A stretch of 64,000 nt of DNA from Arctopsyche grandis (taxonomy: Eukaryota; Arthropoda; Insecta; Trichoptera; Hydropsychidae), in contig NC_135357.1 in assembly GCF_051622035.1 (NCBI RefSeq), forward strand, positions 36,873,691 through 36,937,690, given 5' to 3'. Numbering within the stretch: the first letter of the stretch is position 1; the number at the start of each line of letters is the position of its first letter. Shown here piece by piece: positions 12,839 through 22,979 of the stretch. Position numbers and translations under genes: made by a program. The notes under the pieces were generated by a model, which saw nothing but the letters and a program-made list of their open reading frames with translations, searched no databases and had not been told where the DNA came from.

Positions 12839-12944
12839 TAGATCGGTGACGTCATCGAACACGTGATTCGATTTTTTTTTTTTTCGATCCATGGGCGCCG
12901 ATTTTTTTTTTCGTTTCAATGGATTCACCCCCGCGGGGGCGCAA

Positions 12945-13935
12945 GGCGAGTAGCTTCATGGGGCCCCGCCAGGGGCGCCACAAGGGGCGCAGCCCCGTGG
13001 GGCTCAAAAGGGGGCGCCACAAGGGGCGCAGCCCCGTGGGGCCCCGAAGGGGGCCCGGGGGGCCCAGCCTCATGGGGCGCAGCCCCATGGGGCTCAAAAG
13101 GGGGTGCCACAAGGGGCGCAGCCCCGTGAAGCCCCGAAGGGGGCGCGGGGGGCCCAGCCTCATGGGGCGCAGCCCCATGGGGCTCAAAAGGGGGCGCCAC
13201 AAGGGGCGCAGCCCCGTGGGGCCCAGCCTCATGGGGCGCAGCCCCATGAGGCTCAAAAGGGGGCGCCACAAGGGGCGCAGCCCCGTGGGGCCCCGAAGGG
13301 GGCCCGGGGGGCCCAGCCTCATGGGGCGCAGCCCCATGGGGCTCAAAAGGGGGCGCCACAAGGGGCGCAGCCCCGTGGGGCCCCGAAGGGGGCCCGGGGG
13401 GCCCAGCCTCATGGGGCGCAGCCCCATGGGGCTCAAAAGGGGGTGCCACAAGGGGCGCAGCCCCGTGAAGCCCCGAAGGGGGCGCGGGGGGCCCAGCCTC
13501 ATGGGGCGCAGCCCCATGGGGCTCAAAAGAGGGCGCCACAAGGGGCGCAGCCCCGTGGGGCCCCGAAGGGGGCCCGGGGGGCCCAGCCTCATGGGGCGCA
13601 GCCCCATGAGGCTCAAAAGGGGGCGCCACAAGGGGCGCAGCCCCGTGGGGCCCCGAAGGGGGCCCGGGGGGCCCAGCCTCATGGGGCGCAGCCCCATGGG
13701 GCTCAAAAGGGGGCGCCACAAGGGGCGCAGCCCCGTGGGGCCCCGAAGGGGGCCCGGGGGGCCCAGCCTCATGGGGCGCAGCCCCATGGGGCTCAAAAGG
13801 GGGCGCCACAAGGGGCGCAGCCCCGTGGGGCCCAGCCTCATGGGGCGCAGCCCCATGGGGCTCAAAAGGGGGCGCCACAAGGGGCGCAGCCCCGTGGGGC
13901 CCCGAAGGGGGCCCGGGGGGCCCAGCCTCATGGGG
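12945..13935. repeat. GC-rich tandem array 1, 90-bp unit (69-bp variant)
   Basis: About a dozen units built from GGGGCGCAGCCCC-type palindromes, GGCTCAAAAGGGGGCGCCAC and CCCGAAGGGGGCCCGGGG. Unit starts (GCCCAGCCTC) at 13311 and 13401 give a 90-bp period; the step 13152 to 13221 is a 69-bp variant lacking a 21-bp block. Both lengths are multiples of three and stop-free, so long open frames appear on both strands. No start context, introns or domain support a protein. Confidence 0.9.
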
Positions 13936-14643
13936 CGCAAGCCCTAATAGGCATTAACTAAGGGGGGCGAAGCCCTAGACGGCAATTAATCATGGGGGCG
14001 CGGAGGGGCGAAGCCCTAAAAGGCAACTGATCATGGGGGCGAAGCCTTAGACGGCATTTAATCATGGGGGCGCGGAGGGGCGAAGCCCTAAAAGGCATTA
14101 ACTAAGGGGGGCGAAGCCCTAAACGGCAATTAATCTTGGGGGCGCGGGGGGCGAAGCCCTAAAAGGCAACTGATCATGGGGGCGAAGCCTTAGACGGCAT
14201 TTAATCATGGGGGCGCGGAGGGGCGAAGCCCTAAAAGGCATTAACTGAGGGGGGCGAAGCCCTAAACGGCAATTAATCTTGGGGGCGCGGGGGGCGAAGC
14301 CCTAAAAGGCAACTGATCATGGGAGCGAAGCCTTAGACGGCATTTAATCATGGGGGCGCGGAGGGGCGAAGCCCTAAAAGGCATTAACTAAGGGGGGCGA
14401 AGCCCTAAACGGCAATTAATCTTGGGGGCGCGGGGGGCGAAGCCCTAAAAGGCATTAACTAAGGGGGGCGAAGCCCTAGACGGCATTTAATCATGGGGGT
14501 GCGGAGGGGCGAAGCCCTAAAAGGCATTAACTAAGGGGGGCGAAGCCCTAAACGGCAATTGCTCATGGGGCGTGGAGGGGCGAAGCCCTAGAAGGCAAAG
14601 GCTCAGGGGGGCGCCGAGGGCGAAGCCCTAGAAGGCAAAAAAA
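13936..14643. repeat. GC-rich tandem array 2, 143-bp higher-order unit
   Basis: Repeats of GGGGCGAAGCCCTAAAAGGC, ATTAACTAAGGGGGGCG, and GCCTTAGACGGCATTTAATC. The block beginning GAAGCCTTAGACGG recurs at 14041, 14184 and 14327, a 143-bp period made of several shorter sub-units. The GGGCGAAGCCC core is a short palindrome related to array 1. Confidence 0.85.
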
Positions 14644-14880
14644 AATTTTGATTTTTTTTTTTGATTTTTTAAAAAATTTTTTTTAATTTTTTTTTTATTT
14701 TTTTTTTATTTTTTTTTTAATTTTTTTTTTTTGATTTTTTAAAAAATTTTTTTTTTAATTTTTTTTTTATTTTTTTTTTATTTTTTTTTAATTTTTTTTT
14801 TTGATTTTTTTTTTTATTTTTTTTTTATTTTTTTTTTTAATTTTTAAATTTTTTTTTAATTTTTTTTTTTTTTTAATTAA
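14644..14880. repeat. T-rich tract with ATTTTTTTTT repeats
   Basis: Almost pure T runs broken by A, AA or GA. It follows the GC array directly and precedes the terminal repeat. The same order is seen in the second copy at 16145-16305. Confidence 0.9.
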
Positions 14881-15104
14881 ATTAGCTTAGTCATGTTTAA
14901 GCGGTTTATATTATAAACACTGAGCGAAGCCGGGTAATACAGCTAGTCTAATCTATAATTTGGAAAGAGACTTTGTATGTATGTAAATATCCTTGGTCGT
15001 CGTCGTCGTCCGTAGATCGGTGACGTCATCGAACACGTGATTCGATTTTTTTTTTTTTTCGATCCATGGGCGCCGATTTTTTTTTTCGTTTCAATGGATT
15101 CACC

Positions 15105-15735
15105 CCCGCGGGGGCGCAAGGCGAGTAGCTTCATGGGGCCCCGCCAGGGGCGCCACAAGGGGCGCAGCCCCGAAGGGGGCCCGGGGGGCGCAGCCCCGTG
15201 GGGCCCCAGCCTCATGGGGCGCAGCCCCATGGGGCTCAAAAGGGGGCGCCACAAGGGGCGCAGCCCCGTGGGGCCCCGAAGGGGGCCCGGGAGGCCCAGC
15301 CTCATGGGGCGCAGCCCCATGGGGCTCAAAAGGGGGCGCCACAAGGGGCACAGCCCCGTGGGGCCCCAGCCTCATGGGGCGCAGCCCCATGGGGCTCAAA
15401 AGGGGGCGCCAACAGGGGCACAGCCCCGTGGGGCCCCGGGGGGCCGAGCCTCATGGGGCGCAGCCCCATGGGGCTCAAAAGGGGGCGCCACAAGGGGCGC
15501 AGCCCCGTGGGGCCCCGAAGGGGGCCCGGGGGGCCCAGCCTCATGGGGCGCAGCCCCATGAGGCTCAAAAGGGGGCGCCACAAGGGGCGCAGCCCCGTGG
15601 GGCCCCGAAGGGGGCCCGGGGGGCCCAGCCTCATGGGGCGCAGCCCCATGGGGCTCAAAAGGGGGCGCCACAAGGGGCGCAGCCCCGTGGGGCCCCGAAG
15701 GGGGCCCGGGGGGCCCAGCCTCATGGGGCGCAAGC
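15105..15735. repeat. GC-rich array 1, second copy (shorter)
   Basis: The same 90-bp units as at 12945-13935, with fewer repeats and additional rearranged units near 15180 and 15430. It follows an almost identical entry sequence (GGATTCACCCCCGCGGGGGC). As in the first copy, open frames on both strands are by-products of the stop-free period. Confidence 0.88.
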
Positions 15736-16143
15736 CCTAATAGGCATTAACTAAGGGGGGCGAAGCCCTAGACGGCAATTAATCATGGGGGCGCGGAGGG
15801 GCGAAGCCCTAAAAGGCAACTGATCATGGGGGCGAAGCCTTAGACGGCATTTAATCATGGGGGCGCGGAGGGGCGAAGCCCTAAAAGGTATTATCTAAGG
15901 GGGGCGAAGCCCTAAACGGCAATTAATCTTGGGGGCGCGGGGGGCGAAGCCCTAAAAGGCATTAACTTAGGGGGGCGAAGCCCTAGACGGCTTTTAATCA
16001 TGGGGGCGCGGAGGGGCGAAGCCCTAAAAGGCAACTGATCATGGGGGCGAAGCCCTAAACGGCAATTGCTCATGGGGCGTGGAGGGGCGAAGCCCTAGAA
16101 GGCAAAGGCTCAGGGGGGCGCCGAGGGCGAAGCCCTAGAAGGC
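15736..16143. repeat. GC-rich array 2, second copy (shorter)
   Basis: Units with GGGGCGAAGCCCTAAAAGGC as at 13936-14643, ending with the same CTCAGGGGGGCGCCGAGGGC terminal variant before the T-rich tract, which shows that the two arrays share a common ancestral layout. Confidence 0.85.
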
Positions 16144-16375
16144 AAAAAAAATTTTGATTTTTTTTTTTTGATTTTTTTAAATTTTTTTTTTGATTTTTTT
16201 TTTTGATTTTTTTTTTGATTTTTTTTTATTTTTTTTTTATTTTTTTTTAAATTTTTTTTTAAATTTTTTTTTTTTAATTTTTAAATTTTTTTTTTTTTTT
16301 TTAATTAAATTAGCTTAGTCATGTTTAAGCGGTTTATATTATAAACACTGAGCGAAGCCGGGTAATACAGCTAGT

Positions 16376-16763
16376 AGAATATATAAGGGGCGCTTCAAAT
16401 GGCGCCCTATCTTACTCGTTGTGTCGTTTGCGACGTGACGCAAATGCCGTTGAGTGGGGATTGCCGTGCGACAATTATTCTCCTTCTTCATATCGTGACT
16501 TTGAATTAGCATGTAGCCATAATCTTTTGGTTTTTCTCAATTGTTCTTCTTCCTCGCATATCAAAGATACTATAATAGCGTCCGTTTCGTCCATCTTGCT
16601 ACGAGGTACCGAACGAATGATTGACATAATTTATTGCGTAGTGTCGCATCGCTGCCGTTCAAGTGCGGTTTACCTAATATTGTCGCACACTGTTGTGAAG
16701 TGTCGGATCGTTCGGCTGTCGCATAGTGCGGTCAGACTTTTAAAGGTTTTATTTGCTCGCTAC
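16376..16763. other. Unassigned single-copy-looking sequence
   Basis: Less AT-rich than its surroundings, with a GGGGCGCTTCAAATGGCGCC hairpin at 16386. The 148-codon open frame from 16419 shows no recognisable domain. I assign no function. Confidence 0.35.
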
Positions 16764-17096
16764 CATAGATGTATAATACATAGATCCGCCCTCACGCTTT
16801 ATACTGGTCTCCCTTTTGGCGCATGCAAAATACATGGCGCATGCACACTTTCTCTCAGTAGGTAGTTAGCTTCTAAGTAGGAAAGGTCAATTGCGGAGAT
16901 CTTGTCGTCACTAACTGAGGGGTGCGGGGGGTTTAACTAGCGGGGAAGTGAAAAAAACGCCGACCGCTGCGTCGTAGGGAAAAAAACCTTTTTTTTTCCC
17001 CAACTTCCCCGCTAGTTAAACCCCCCGCACCCCTCAGTTAGTGACGACAAGATCTCCGACCAAAATCTCGCGTCAGGGCCCATCTATGTGTATTAT
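16764..17096. mobile_element. Foldback element with about 56-bp near-perfect inner arms
   Basis: CGGAGATCTTGTCGTCACTA and the following GAGGGGTGCGGGGGGTTTAA-type sequence from 16894 are repeated in inverted orientation ending at 17058, with about 50 bp of spacer. Outer flanks (ATAATACATAGATCCGCCC and the inverse of GGGCCCATCTATGTGTATTAT) are also inverted. No coding capacity. Confidence 0.8.
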
Positions 17097-17258
17097 ATTG
17101 TGGCGGCTCGCTATAAGACATGGTCGAGTTTGGTCACCTTCCTGCGAGTGGGGACCAACTCGGCTGGGTTCGCAGAGCGGCTACTCACTCTGCCTTCAGC
17201 TGTCATAAATAAAACACGTGCATTCAACATGCCAGTCGTCTCATTCGTTCATCCCCCA
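17097..17258 (+). repeat. Solo-LTR-like repeat (TGTGGCGG..CCCCCA), copy 1
   Basis: Starts TTGTGGCGGCTCG and ends ATCCCCCA, with an AATAAA inside (CATAAATAAAACACG). Related copies are at 19613-19763 (plus) and 20607-20726 (minus). The TG..CA ends and AATAAA suggest a short LTR, but no coding region links the copies. Confidence 0.55.
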
Positions 17259-17399
17259 TAATATATATGCTCGCTACAGAAAAGAGTTTTGTCTATAATT
17301 AGAGCTCACACGTGGAATTGCAATTGGGGCATAGGTACGCGACGATCTGCTCGGAATTTCGAAATACAATTTAGATAGGAGTAACGGAAAATCGATTAA

Positions 17400-18485
17400 G
17401 CCGGATAATATATATTTATTTAACGTTTTTTTTATGACCATTGTGGCATTACAGGGAGAACCTAATGCGCCACAATGGCCTACATAATAAAATAATATAA
17501 GAGAGGGATAAAACAAAAAATAAAATAAAAAATTAAAAGATACAACAAAAAGCAAAAGCAAAAAATTAAGATACAAAAAAATAAAATAAAAAAATACAGC
17601 ATTTAACACAATCATAAAAAACTTTATAGTAATTAAAATTAAAAATAAGAAAAAATACAAATACAGGAACGTCTTGCACCTGCAGCCTGTTCCAATAAAT
17701 GGAAGGCCAAAATGGAAGAGAGTAGATTAAGATTCCACTCATACATCACATTCAAATTAAGAAAGTAATGATGAGTGCAGGTTACCAGATAAATATGTTA
17801 AAATAATATCCGATAATCTACGCTCACCGAGGTGGAAAATATCGCATTCAGGGACGGCAGCAACGATTTCATTGAGAAGTCGAATAGCTCTAGGTATAGG
17901 AGCCATTCGAAAAAGAACTGTGCGAGCAGGAGGTACAACCATTAAATTATGATATCTACCACGCACATAATTATTAGGTACATAAAGTCCCAACTGTTCC
18001 AGCAACAACGGGCATGACGTATTACCACGCAGTAGCTGGAGAACGAAACGAATTAACGAGAAGTTTCTCCGAAGTTCAAGGGAATTATACCCAAGCATGC
18101 CCAAAAGGAAAGGAGTAGGATAGAGATATGGGCAATACCCAAACTCTTTCTCATATAAAAAACGAAGAAATGCTTTTTGCACTTTTTCGATAATAAGAGA
18201 GTAGTGTGCTTCATGCGAATTCCACACAATCGCATTATACTCTAGCTTACTTCTAACAAGCGAGTTGAAAAGCAAGCGAGAAGACACGGGGTTGGAGAAT
18301 AACCTAGCATATCTCGAGACAAATCCAAGTCGAAGAAAGGAAACGTCAGCGACTGTCTTGATGTGGTTGTGAAAGGTGAATTGAGGATTAAAAGTGATAC
18401 CCAAGTCGACCATAGATTCCACACGCTTCAACAACACGGATCCAATGGAATATCCGTGACAAAATATTGATATTGATATTGACAC
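17400..18485 (-). pseudogene. Non-LTR retrotransposon fragment: RT C-terminus and 3' UTR (family A)
   Basis: The minus-strand frame from 18485 to 17757 carries CHGYSIGSVLLKRVESMVDL, FHNHIKTVADVSF, RSKLEYNAIVWNSHE and FLRFLYEKEFGYCPYLYPTP, the region downstream of the RT FADD motif in a CR1/jockey-like element. The 3' UTR runs to about 17405 and ends in a TAAATAAATA-type tail beside the CCATTGTGGCATTACAGG motif shared with the copy at 22 kb. The 5' truncation is at about 18480. The closest relatives in this window are at 21955-22975 and 42150-43497. Confidence 0.85.
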
Positions 18486-18559
18486 AATTTATTTATTCGT
18501 AAGGGCCCATCACAATACACGCAGTGCGTGTATTGTGAAATTGTGAATATTAAGTAAAT

Positions 18560-19304
18560 TCAGTGTAGTGTATATATGTATGTGTTCAAGCGATCTTCAG
18601 CAAACAGCCCTGAAATTATCAGAAGATGAATAGTAAATGATGCAGATTCACTTGACCCGTATCTCCACCTAATCATGAGAAGGTAACTCCAGAAACAAAT
18701 CCCTGTCAATGGGCAGCAGCATTGACAAGTTAAAGAAATTCAAAAGAACTACTGCGATGCAGAAGGTAAGGGAGAAACCACTGCACTAAACAAACACTCC
18801 CCTACTGCAGGTCATCAGCTGCAGTAGTACAGAGGTGTGGCGATGTATGGCGTATCATATAGCACGGCACACTTTCTGACACTCGCGGGCAGCAGTTGAA
18901 TGACGACTTCACTGGCCGCGACACTGAGATGAGGAAAACAACGAAAAACTATCTCATTATCTTTTCCCGGGATGAGTAGATATCCCTGGTAGTGAGCAGC
19001 AGCACTCACCAGTAGAGGTAGGATAGTCACAGTGCTATCCATTTTTCGGCAAACCTTTAACAATGCATTTACAACCTTTGAACAATACACGGCCTCCTCA
19101 GGCTCCGGTGACTACTCACCAGTACTGGGCTAAGGTTGTAGATTATTGAAATCGAAAAAGCTTAGAACCAGACATACACAGGCGGAGTTGTGACAACGGT
19201 ACGGCTGTGTAACTGCGATGTGGAAGGCAACGGAAAACCACCACATTAAATGTTCCAAGTAAATATCATGATTGACAAAAGCCTCGGCCCTAAGTCCCGG
19301 CAGG
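18560..19304. repeat. Dispersed repeat (GGTTTGCCGAA family), left part
   Basis: On the minus strand this shares GGAGCCTGAGGAGGCC, GTTGTAAATGCATTGTTAAA and GGATAGCACTGTGACTATCC with 61985-62095 and, partly, with 1365-1440. It continues across a hAT insertion: removing 19313-20839 and one TSD joins CAGGCCTTAGAT to GGTCAGAGGG. Confidence 0.6.
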
Positions 19305-19612
19305 CCTTAGATCAGCGTTTCCCAACCCTTTTTGACTCGCGTACCACTTGGTAGTACATAACGCTAAATTGTACCACCATATAAAAATTATTGTTTTTCA
19401 TGAAATTTGTTTTTGCAAGTATAATTATTATATATAGTATTTTGATGGTAAGGAATGAGAAGACAGGATACACGTAATATGTAGATCTGTTTTGGTAAGA
19501 AATTTTGTGGAAAAAAAGTTATTTGCGGAGTCACAATTATAATATGCTCAAAGTTTAATATATTTATCTACTATCTTGTCTAATTCTAATTTTCTAATCA
19601 TATTGTGGCGGC

Positions 19613-19763
19613 TCGTTTGTACGACATGGTCGAGTTTGGTTGCCTTCCTGCGAGTGGGAACCAACTCGGCTGGGTTCGGAGAGCTACTACTCACTCTGTC
19701 TTCAGCTGTCATATAATAAACACGTGCATTAACATGCCAGTCGTCTCATTCGTTCATCCTCCA
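19613..19763 (+). repeat. Solo-LTR-like repeat (TGTGGCGG..CCA), copy 2
   Basis: Same ends and interior as the copy at 17097, including GCGAGTGGGAACCAACTCGG and CACGTGCATT. It is nested in the hAT element. Confidence 0.55.
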
Positions 19764-20136
19764 TAATATGTACTTTCAATTTTATCTGTAACATTAAAGA
19801 TTATTATAGAACTGTTCTCAAGTGTCAAATTCAAGTTATTTATTTATTGAAGCGTGAATGCGGTAAATTTAAAAATGCACTCCAAAATCCATGCCGGATC
19901 TGAGGAAAACGTATCGATTGCCAGATTTTCGATCATCGACTGTACATATTGACGTCGACGATGACTAATTAAGATAATGTTTATTAATTACTAGTTGTTT
20001 TACCCGGCTTCGCTCAGTATTTGTAATATAAACAACTTAAACTTCTTAAAATCTTCTCTTCTCATTTGCATTCTTCATTGTATGTTCGATGGATGGAATT
20101 GCTACACCGACCGCCTTGAATAGACATAAAATTATT

Positions 20137-20400
20137 ATTATTTATTATTATTAGACTTATTTATTATTATTTATTTATTATAATTATTATTATTATTATT
20201 TATTATTATTATTATTTATTATTATTATTATTTATTATCAGTAATATTTATATATTTACTTATGTATTTATTTATTTATTTTTTGTTTACTATTTTTTAA
20301 TACTTTTTTTTTATTATCTATATATTATTTATATGGGCGTTGGGGATTGCACTATTCTCCTCATCGTCTGGAATAAAAGCTATTATTATTATTATTATTA
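20137..20400. repeat. (TTA/ATT)n microsatellite tract
   Basis: Long interrupted TTATTATTATT runs that split a degraded copy of the ACCCGGCTTCGC-ended transposon (left end at 19990, continuation at about 20400). Confidence 0.8.
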
Positions 20401-20606
20401 TTAAACATAGCGAATCTAATAGTAAATATTCATTTGTGTTTTATAAAATTTATTTGAATCGAAAAAAATATAATATTCAACCAATTGAATTGTCGTCAAG
20501 AAAATTTTATTTTGTTTTCGAAGTTCCCAAACAAAGATACAAACTTAAAAGTCTCTTTCGAAATTATATATTAGATATAAAAAATATTTCTATTTTTATG
20601 ATTGTA

Positions 20607-20726
20607 TGGGGGATGAACGAATGAGACGACTGGCATGTTAATGCACGTGTTTTATTTATGACAGCTGAAGGCAAAGTGAGTAGCCACTCTCCGAAACTCG
20701 ACCATGTCGTATAGCGAGCCGCCACA
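20607..20726 (-). repeat. Solo-LTR-like repeat, copy 3, with 6-bp direct repeats
   Basis: Minus-strand, internally deleted copy of the TGTGGCGG family. ATTGTA is present exactly on both sides (20601-20606 and 20727-20732), which supports insertion as a unit. Confidence 0.6.
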
Positions 20727-21086
20727 ATTGTAAATCATTCATTCCTGCATGTCCGCCATTGCTGATTTTTTTTCGCGTACCACCAACCATCAACCGCGTA
20801 CCACCAAGTGGTACGCGTACCACAGGTTGGGAAACGCTGCCTTAGATGGTCAGAGGGTGCTAAGAATCTCCGGGTCAATCATGAAATTAGCAACATGGAA
20901 GTCCGAACAATGTACGAAGCGGGGCAACCATGGATAGAGAGAAGATATATATCATGATATCCAACCTCCTACGAGGAGAGGAATAAAAAAGAAGAAGAAG
21001 AAGGGCCCATCTATTATTATAACATTTCTCCGGCTGGCGGTTCGGACTACAGGACGTACGGACTAAAACCAATTTGCAAAACGGAC

Positions 21087-21640
21087 AGACGAACAGTTGG
21101 CGGAGTTGACGGCGCGACATCCTACAGTTGGCAGCCTGCCTGGAACGCGTTCGGCCGCCACTCGCCGCTCGACGCTCGCTGCTCGCCGCTCGCCGCTCGC
21201 CGCTCGCCGTTCGCCGTTCGCCATTCGCCATTCGCCGCTCTCTCGGCTTAGGTTCGCCCTCTTTTGAGACACCCTCCACCCCTCCCCTCCCCTCCCCTCT
21301 CGCCCCCCACCGCCCCTCGCCCCCCACCGCCCCTCGCCCGGCCGCCCCGCCCCGCCACCCCGCACTCTTCACAAAGCTGCGACATAATCCGTCACCTCAC
21401 CAGCGCGCAAACCCGCCAATCAGCGATCGCCAATCGCCAACGGGTAAACGACGATCGATCACCCCCTCCCCCACCCCACTTTTGACACTTCAAGTGTCAG
21501 ATTTTCGCGCTTTTTTTCACCGTCTCTTGTTTTCAGCGCGCTCTATAACGCATTACGCTGCGCGCCGTTTGATAGCAGGATGTCTGACACTCGTTCTAAT
21601 CGCGCATTGCGTGAGTGTGGCAGATATGTCATTTGGTTCC
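21087..21640. other. GC/CpG-rich island with 7-bp CTCGCCG repeats
   Basis: A sharply GC-rich block in an AT-rich setting. 21165-21240 is a 7-bp tandem (CTCGCCG, drifting to TTCGCCA), followed by C-rich CCCTCCCCTC runs. Open frames on both strands are low-complexity. It could be a promoter or LTR-type region, but I see no gene that it serves. Confidence 0.5.
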
Positions 21641-21954
21641 TGCAATGTTAGGCGATAGTGAAAATATATTGTAATATTATAGATTATATATAGTATTGTA
21701 TTATCTGGGATAGCCGTAAGCGGGGAGGCACTAATGACCCGAACTACCAATTTTTAAAATACTATTGCAGACAACCGACTGTGACGTTTAATATGTATCG
21801 CTTTATTGAGAAAATTATATTTTCTTGTACAAATAAATTTTGACTAGTTGGTCGATTTTCTTCTATTGTGTCGTATTGTGATTAGAGACGGGCAAAAATG
21901 GGAATTTTGAACGAACGGGGAAAAAATTTTTTTTAATTGAGAATGACCAACATA

Positions 21955-22975
21955 TATATATTTATTTATTTATTTAATAGTTTTGGACCATTGTGGCATT
22001 ACAGGAAGTACCTAATGCGCCACAATGGCCTACATTTGAAAAATATATAAAAACATGATATAAAAACAAGTAAACTGTAAATAAAGGAAAAAAGCAAAAG
22101 CAGAAAATATGGTAAAATAAAATAATACATCATTCAGAGAGAAAAAAAATAACAAAAGTGTAAAAATTAAAAATAAAATCCATAAATCCCATTCTTTGTT
22201 TACACTGAACAAAATTAAAATAGTATATAAAAATATACAAAGGAGAAAGAAAAAGTAAAATAAAATAAAACAAAATATAAATAAAAATAAAATCACAGCG
22301 AGGCCCAAATGGAAGAGAGTAGATTAAGATTCCACTCATTCATCACATTCAAATTAATAAAGTAATGATGAGCGCAGGTTACCAGATAAATATGTTAAAA
22401 TAATATCCGATAATCTACGCTCCCCAAGGTGGAAAATATCACATTCGAGGACAGCAGCAACGATTTCATTGAGAAGTCGAATAGCTCTTGGAATAGGAGT
22501 CATTCGAAAAAGAACTGTGCGAGCAGCAGGTACAACCATCAAATGATGATGTCTACCACGAACATAATTATTAGGGACATAAAGTCCCAACTGTTCCAGC
22601 AACAACGGGCATGACGTATTACCACGCAATAGCTGGAGAACGAAACGAATTAACGAGAAGTTTCTCCGAAGTTCAAGGGAATTATACCCAAGCATGCCCA
22701 AAAGGAAAGGAGTAGGATTGAGATATGGGTAGTACCCATACTCTTTCTTATAAAGAAAACGAAGAAATGCTTTTTGCACTTTTTCGATAATAAGAGAGTA
22801 GTTTGCTTCATGCGGATTCCACACAATCGCATTATACTCTAGCTTACTTCTAACAAGCGAGTTAAAAAGCAAGCGAGAAGACAAGGGGTTGGAGAATAAT
22901 CTAGCATATCTCAAGACAAATCCAAGTCGACGAAAGGAAACGTCAGCGATTGTCTTGATGTGGTTGCATAGGTAA
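21955..22975 (-). pseudogene. Non-LTR retrotransposon fragment (family A), second copy
   Basis: The minus-strand frame from 22914 reads RYARLFSNPLSSRLLFN, RSKLEYNAIVWNPHEANY and FLRFLYKKEYGYYPYLNPTP, nearly identical to the copies at 17.4-18.5 kb and 42 kb. It is 5'-truncated at about 22975. The 3' UTR reaches the TAAATAAATATATA-type tail at 21960, beside CCATTGTGGCATTACAGG. Confidence 0.85.
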
Positions 22976-22979
22976 TAAT

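Larger units (their letters stand above)
11868..16375. mobile_element. Composite TIR transposon carrying GC-rich satellite arrays
   Basis: The left end, ACTAGTGTTTTTACCCGGC then TTCGCTCGGTATTTG and AATATAAACCGCTTAAACA, is matched in inverted orientation at 14890-14946 and again at 16320-16375. Inverted similarity continues inside: GTTCGATGACGTCA near 12001 pairs with TGACGTCATCGAAC at 12848, and the AGATTTTGTACGTA region (inverse strand) pairs with AGAGACTTTGTATGTA at 12770. The arrays sit between the subterminal and terminal repeats of the right end. That entire right end (from CTAATCTATAATTTGG at 12751) is duplicated from 14948 on. The interior includes a hAT transposase remnant. A partial relative is at 19990-20600. 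Confidence 0.7.
19313..20839. mobile_element. hAT element, 1.5 kb, with perfect 8-bp TSD and nested insertions
   Basis: TIRs CAGCGTTTCCCAACC and GGTTGGGAAACGCTG, with GCGTACCAC motifs just inside, are bounded by the exact 8-bp repeat CCTTAGAT (19305-19312 and 20840-20847). Inside are LTR-like copies at 19613 and 20607, a part-copy of the ACCCGGCTTCGC element at 19990-20600, and a (TTA)n tract. No transposase is recognisable. Confidence 0.87.

Noticed and set aside
12852..13961. Overlapping open frames of up to 362 codons on both strands, proline/glycine/arginine-rich repeat proteins
   Set aside because: They are by-products of a stop-free tandem repeat with a period divisible by three; they occur on both strands and in several frames, with no start context, splice signals or domains.
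12945..16143. CRISPR-like alternation of repeats and spacers
   Set aside because: The arrays are contiguous tandem satellites with no unique spacers, in a eukaryotic intron-bearing genome.
17097..19763. A full LTR retrotransposon bounded by the two direct TGTGGCGG repeats
   Set aside because: The intervening sequence contains an unrelated non-LTR fragment and the left edge of a hAT element with its own TSD, and no gag or pol; independent copies fit better.
20887..21658. Arg/Gly- or Pro/Ser-rich open frames on both strands
   Set aside because: They come from a GC-rich low-complexity block; both strands look equally open and no domain is present.
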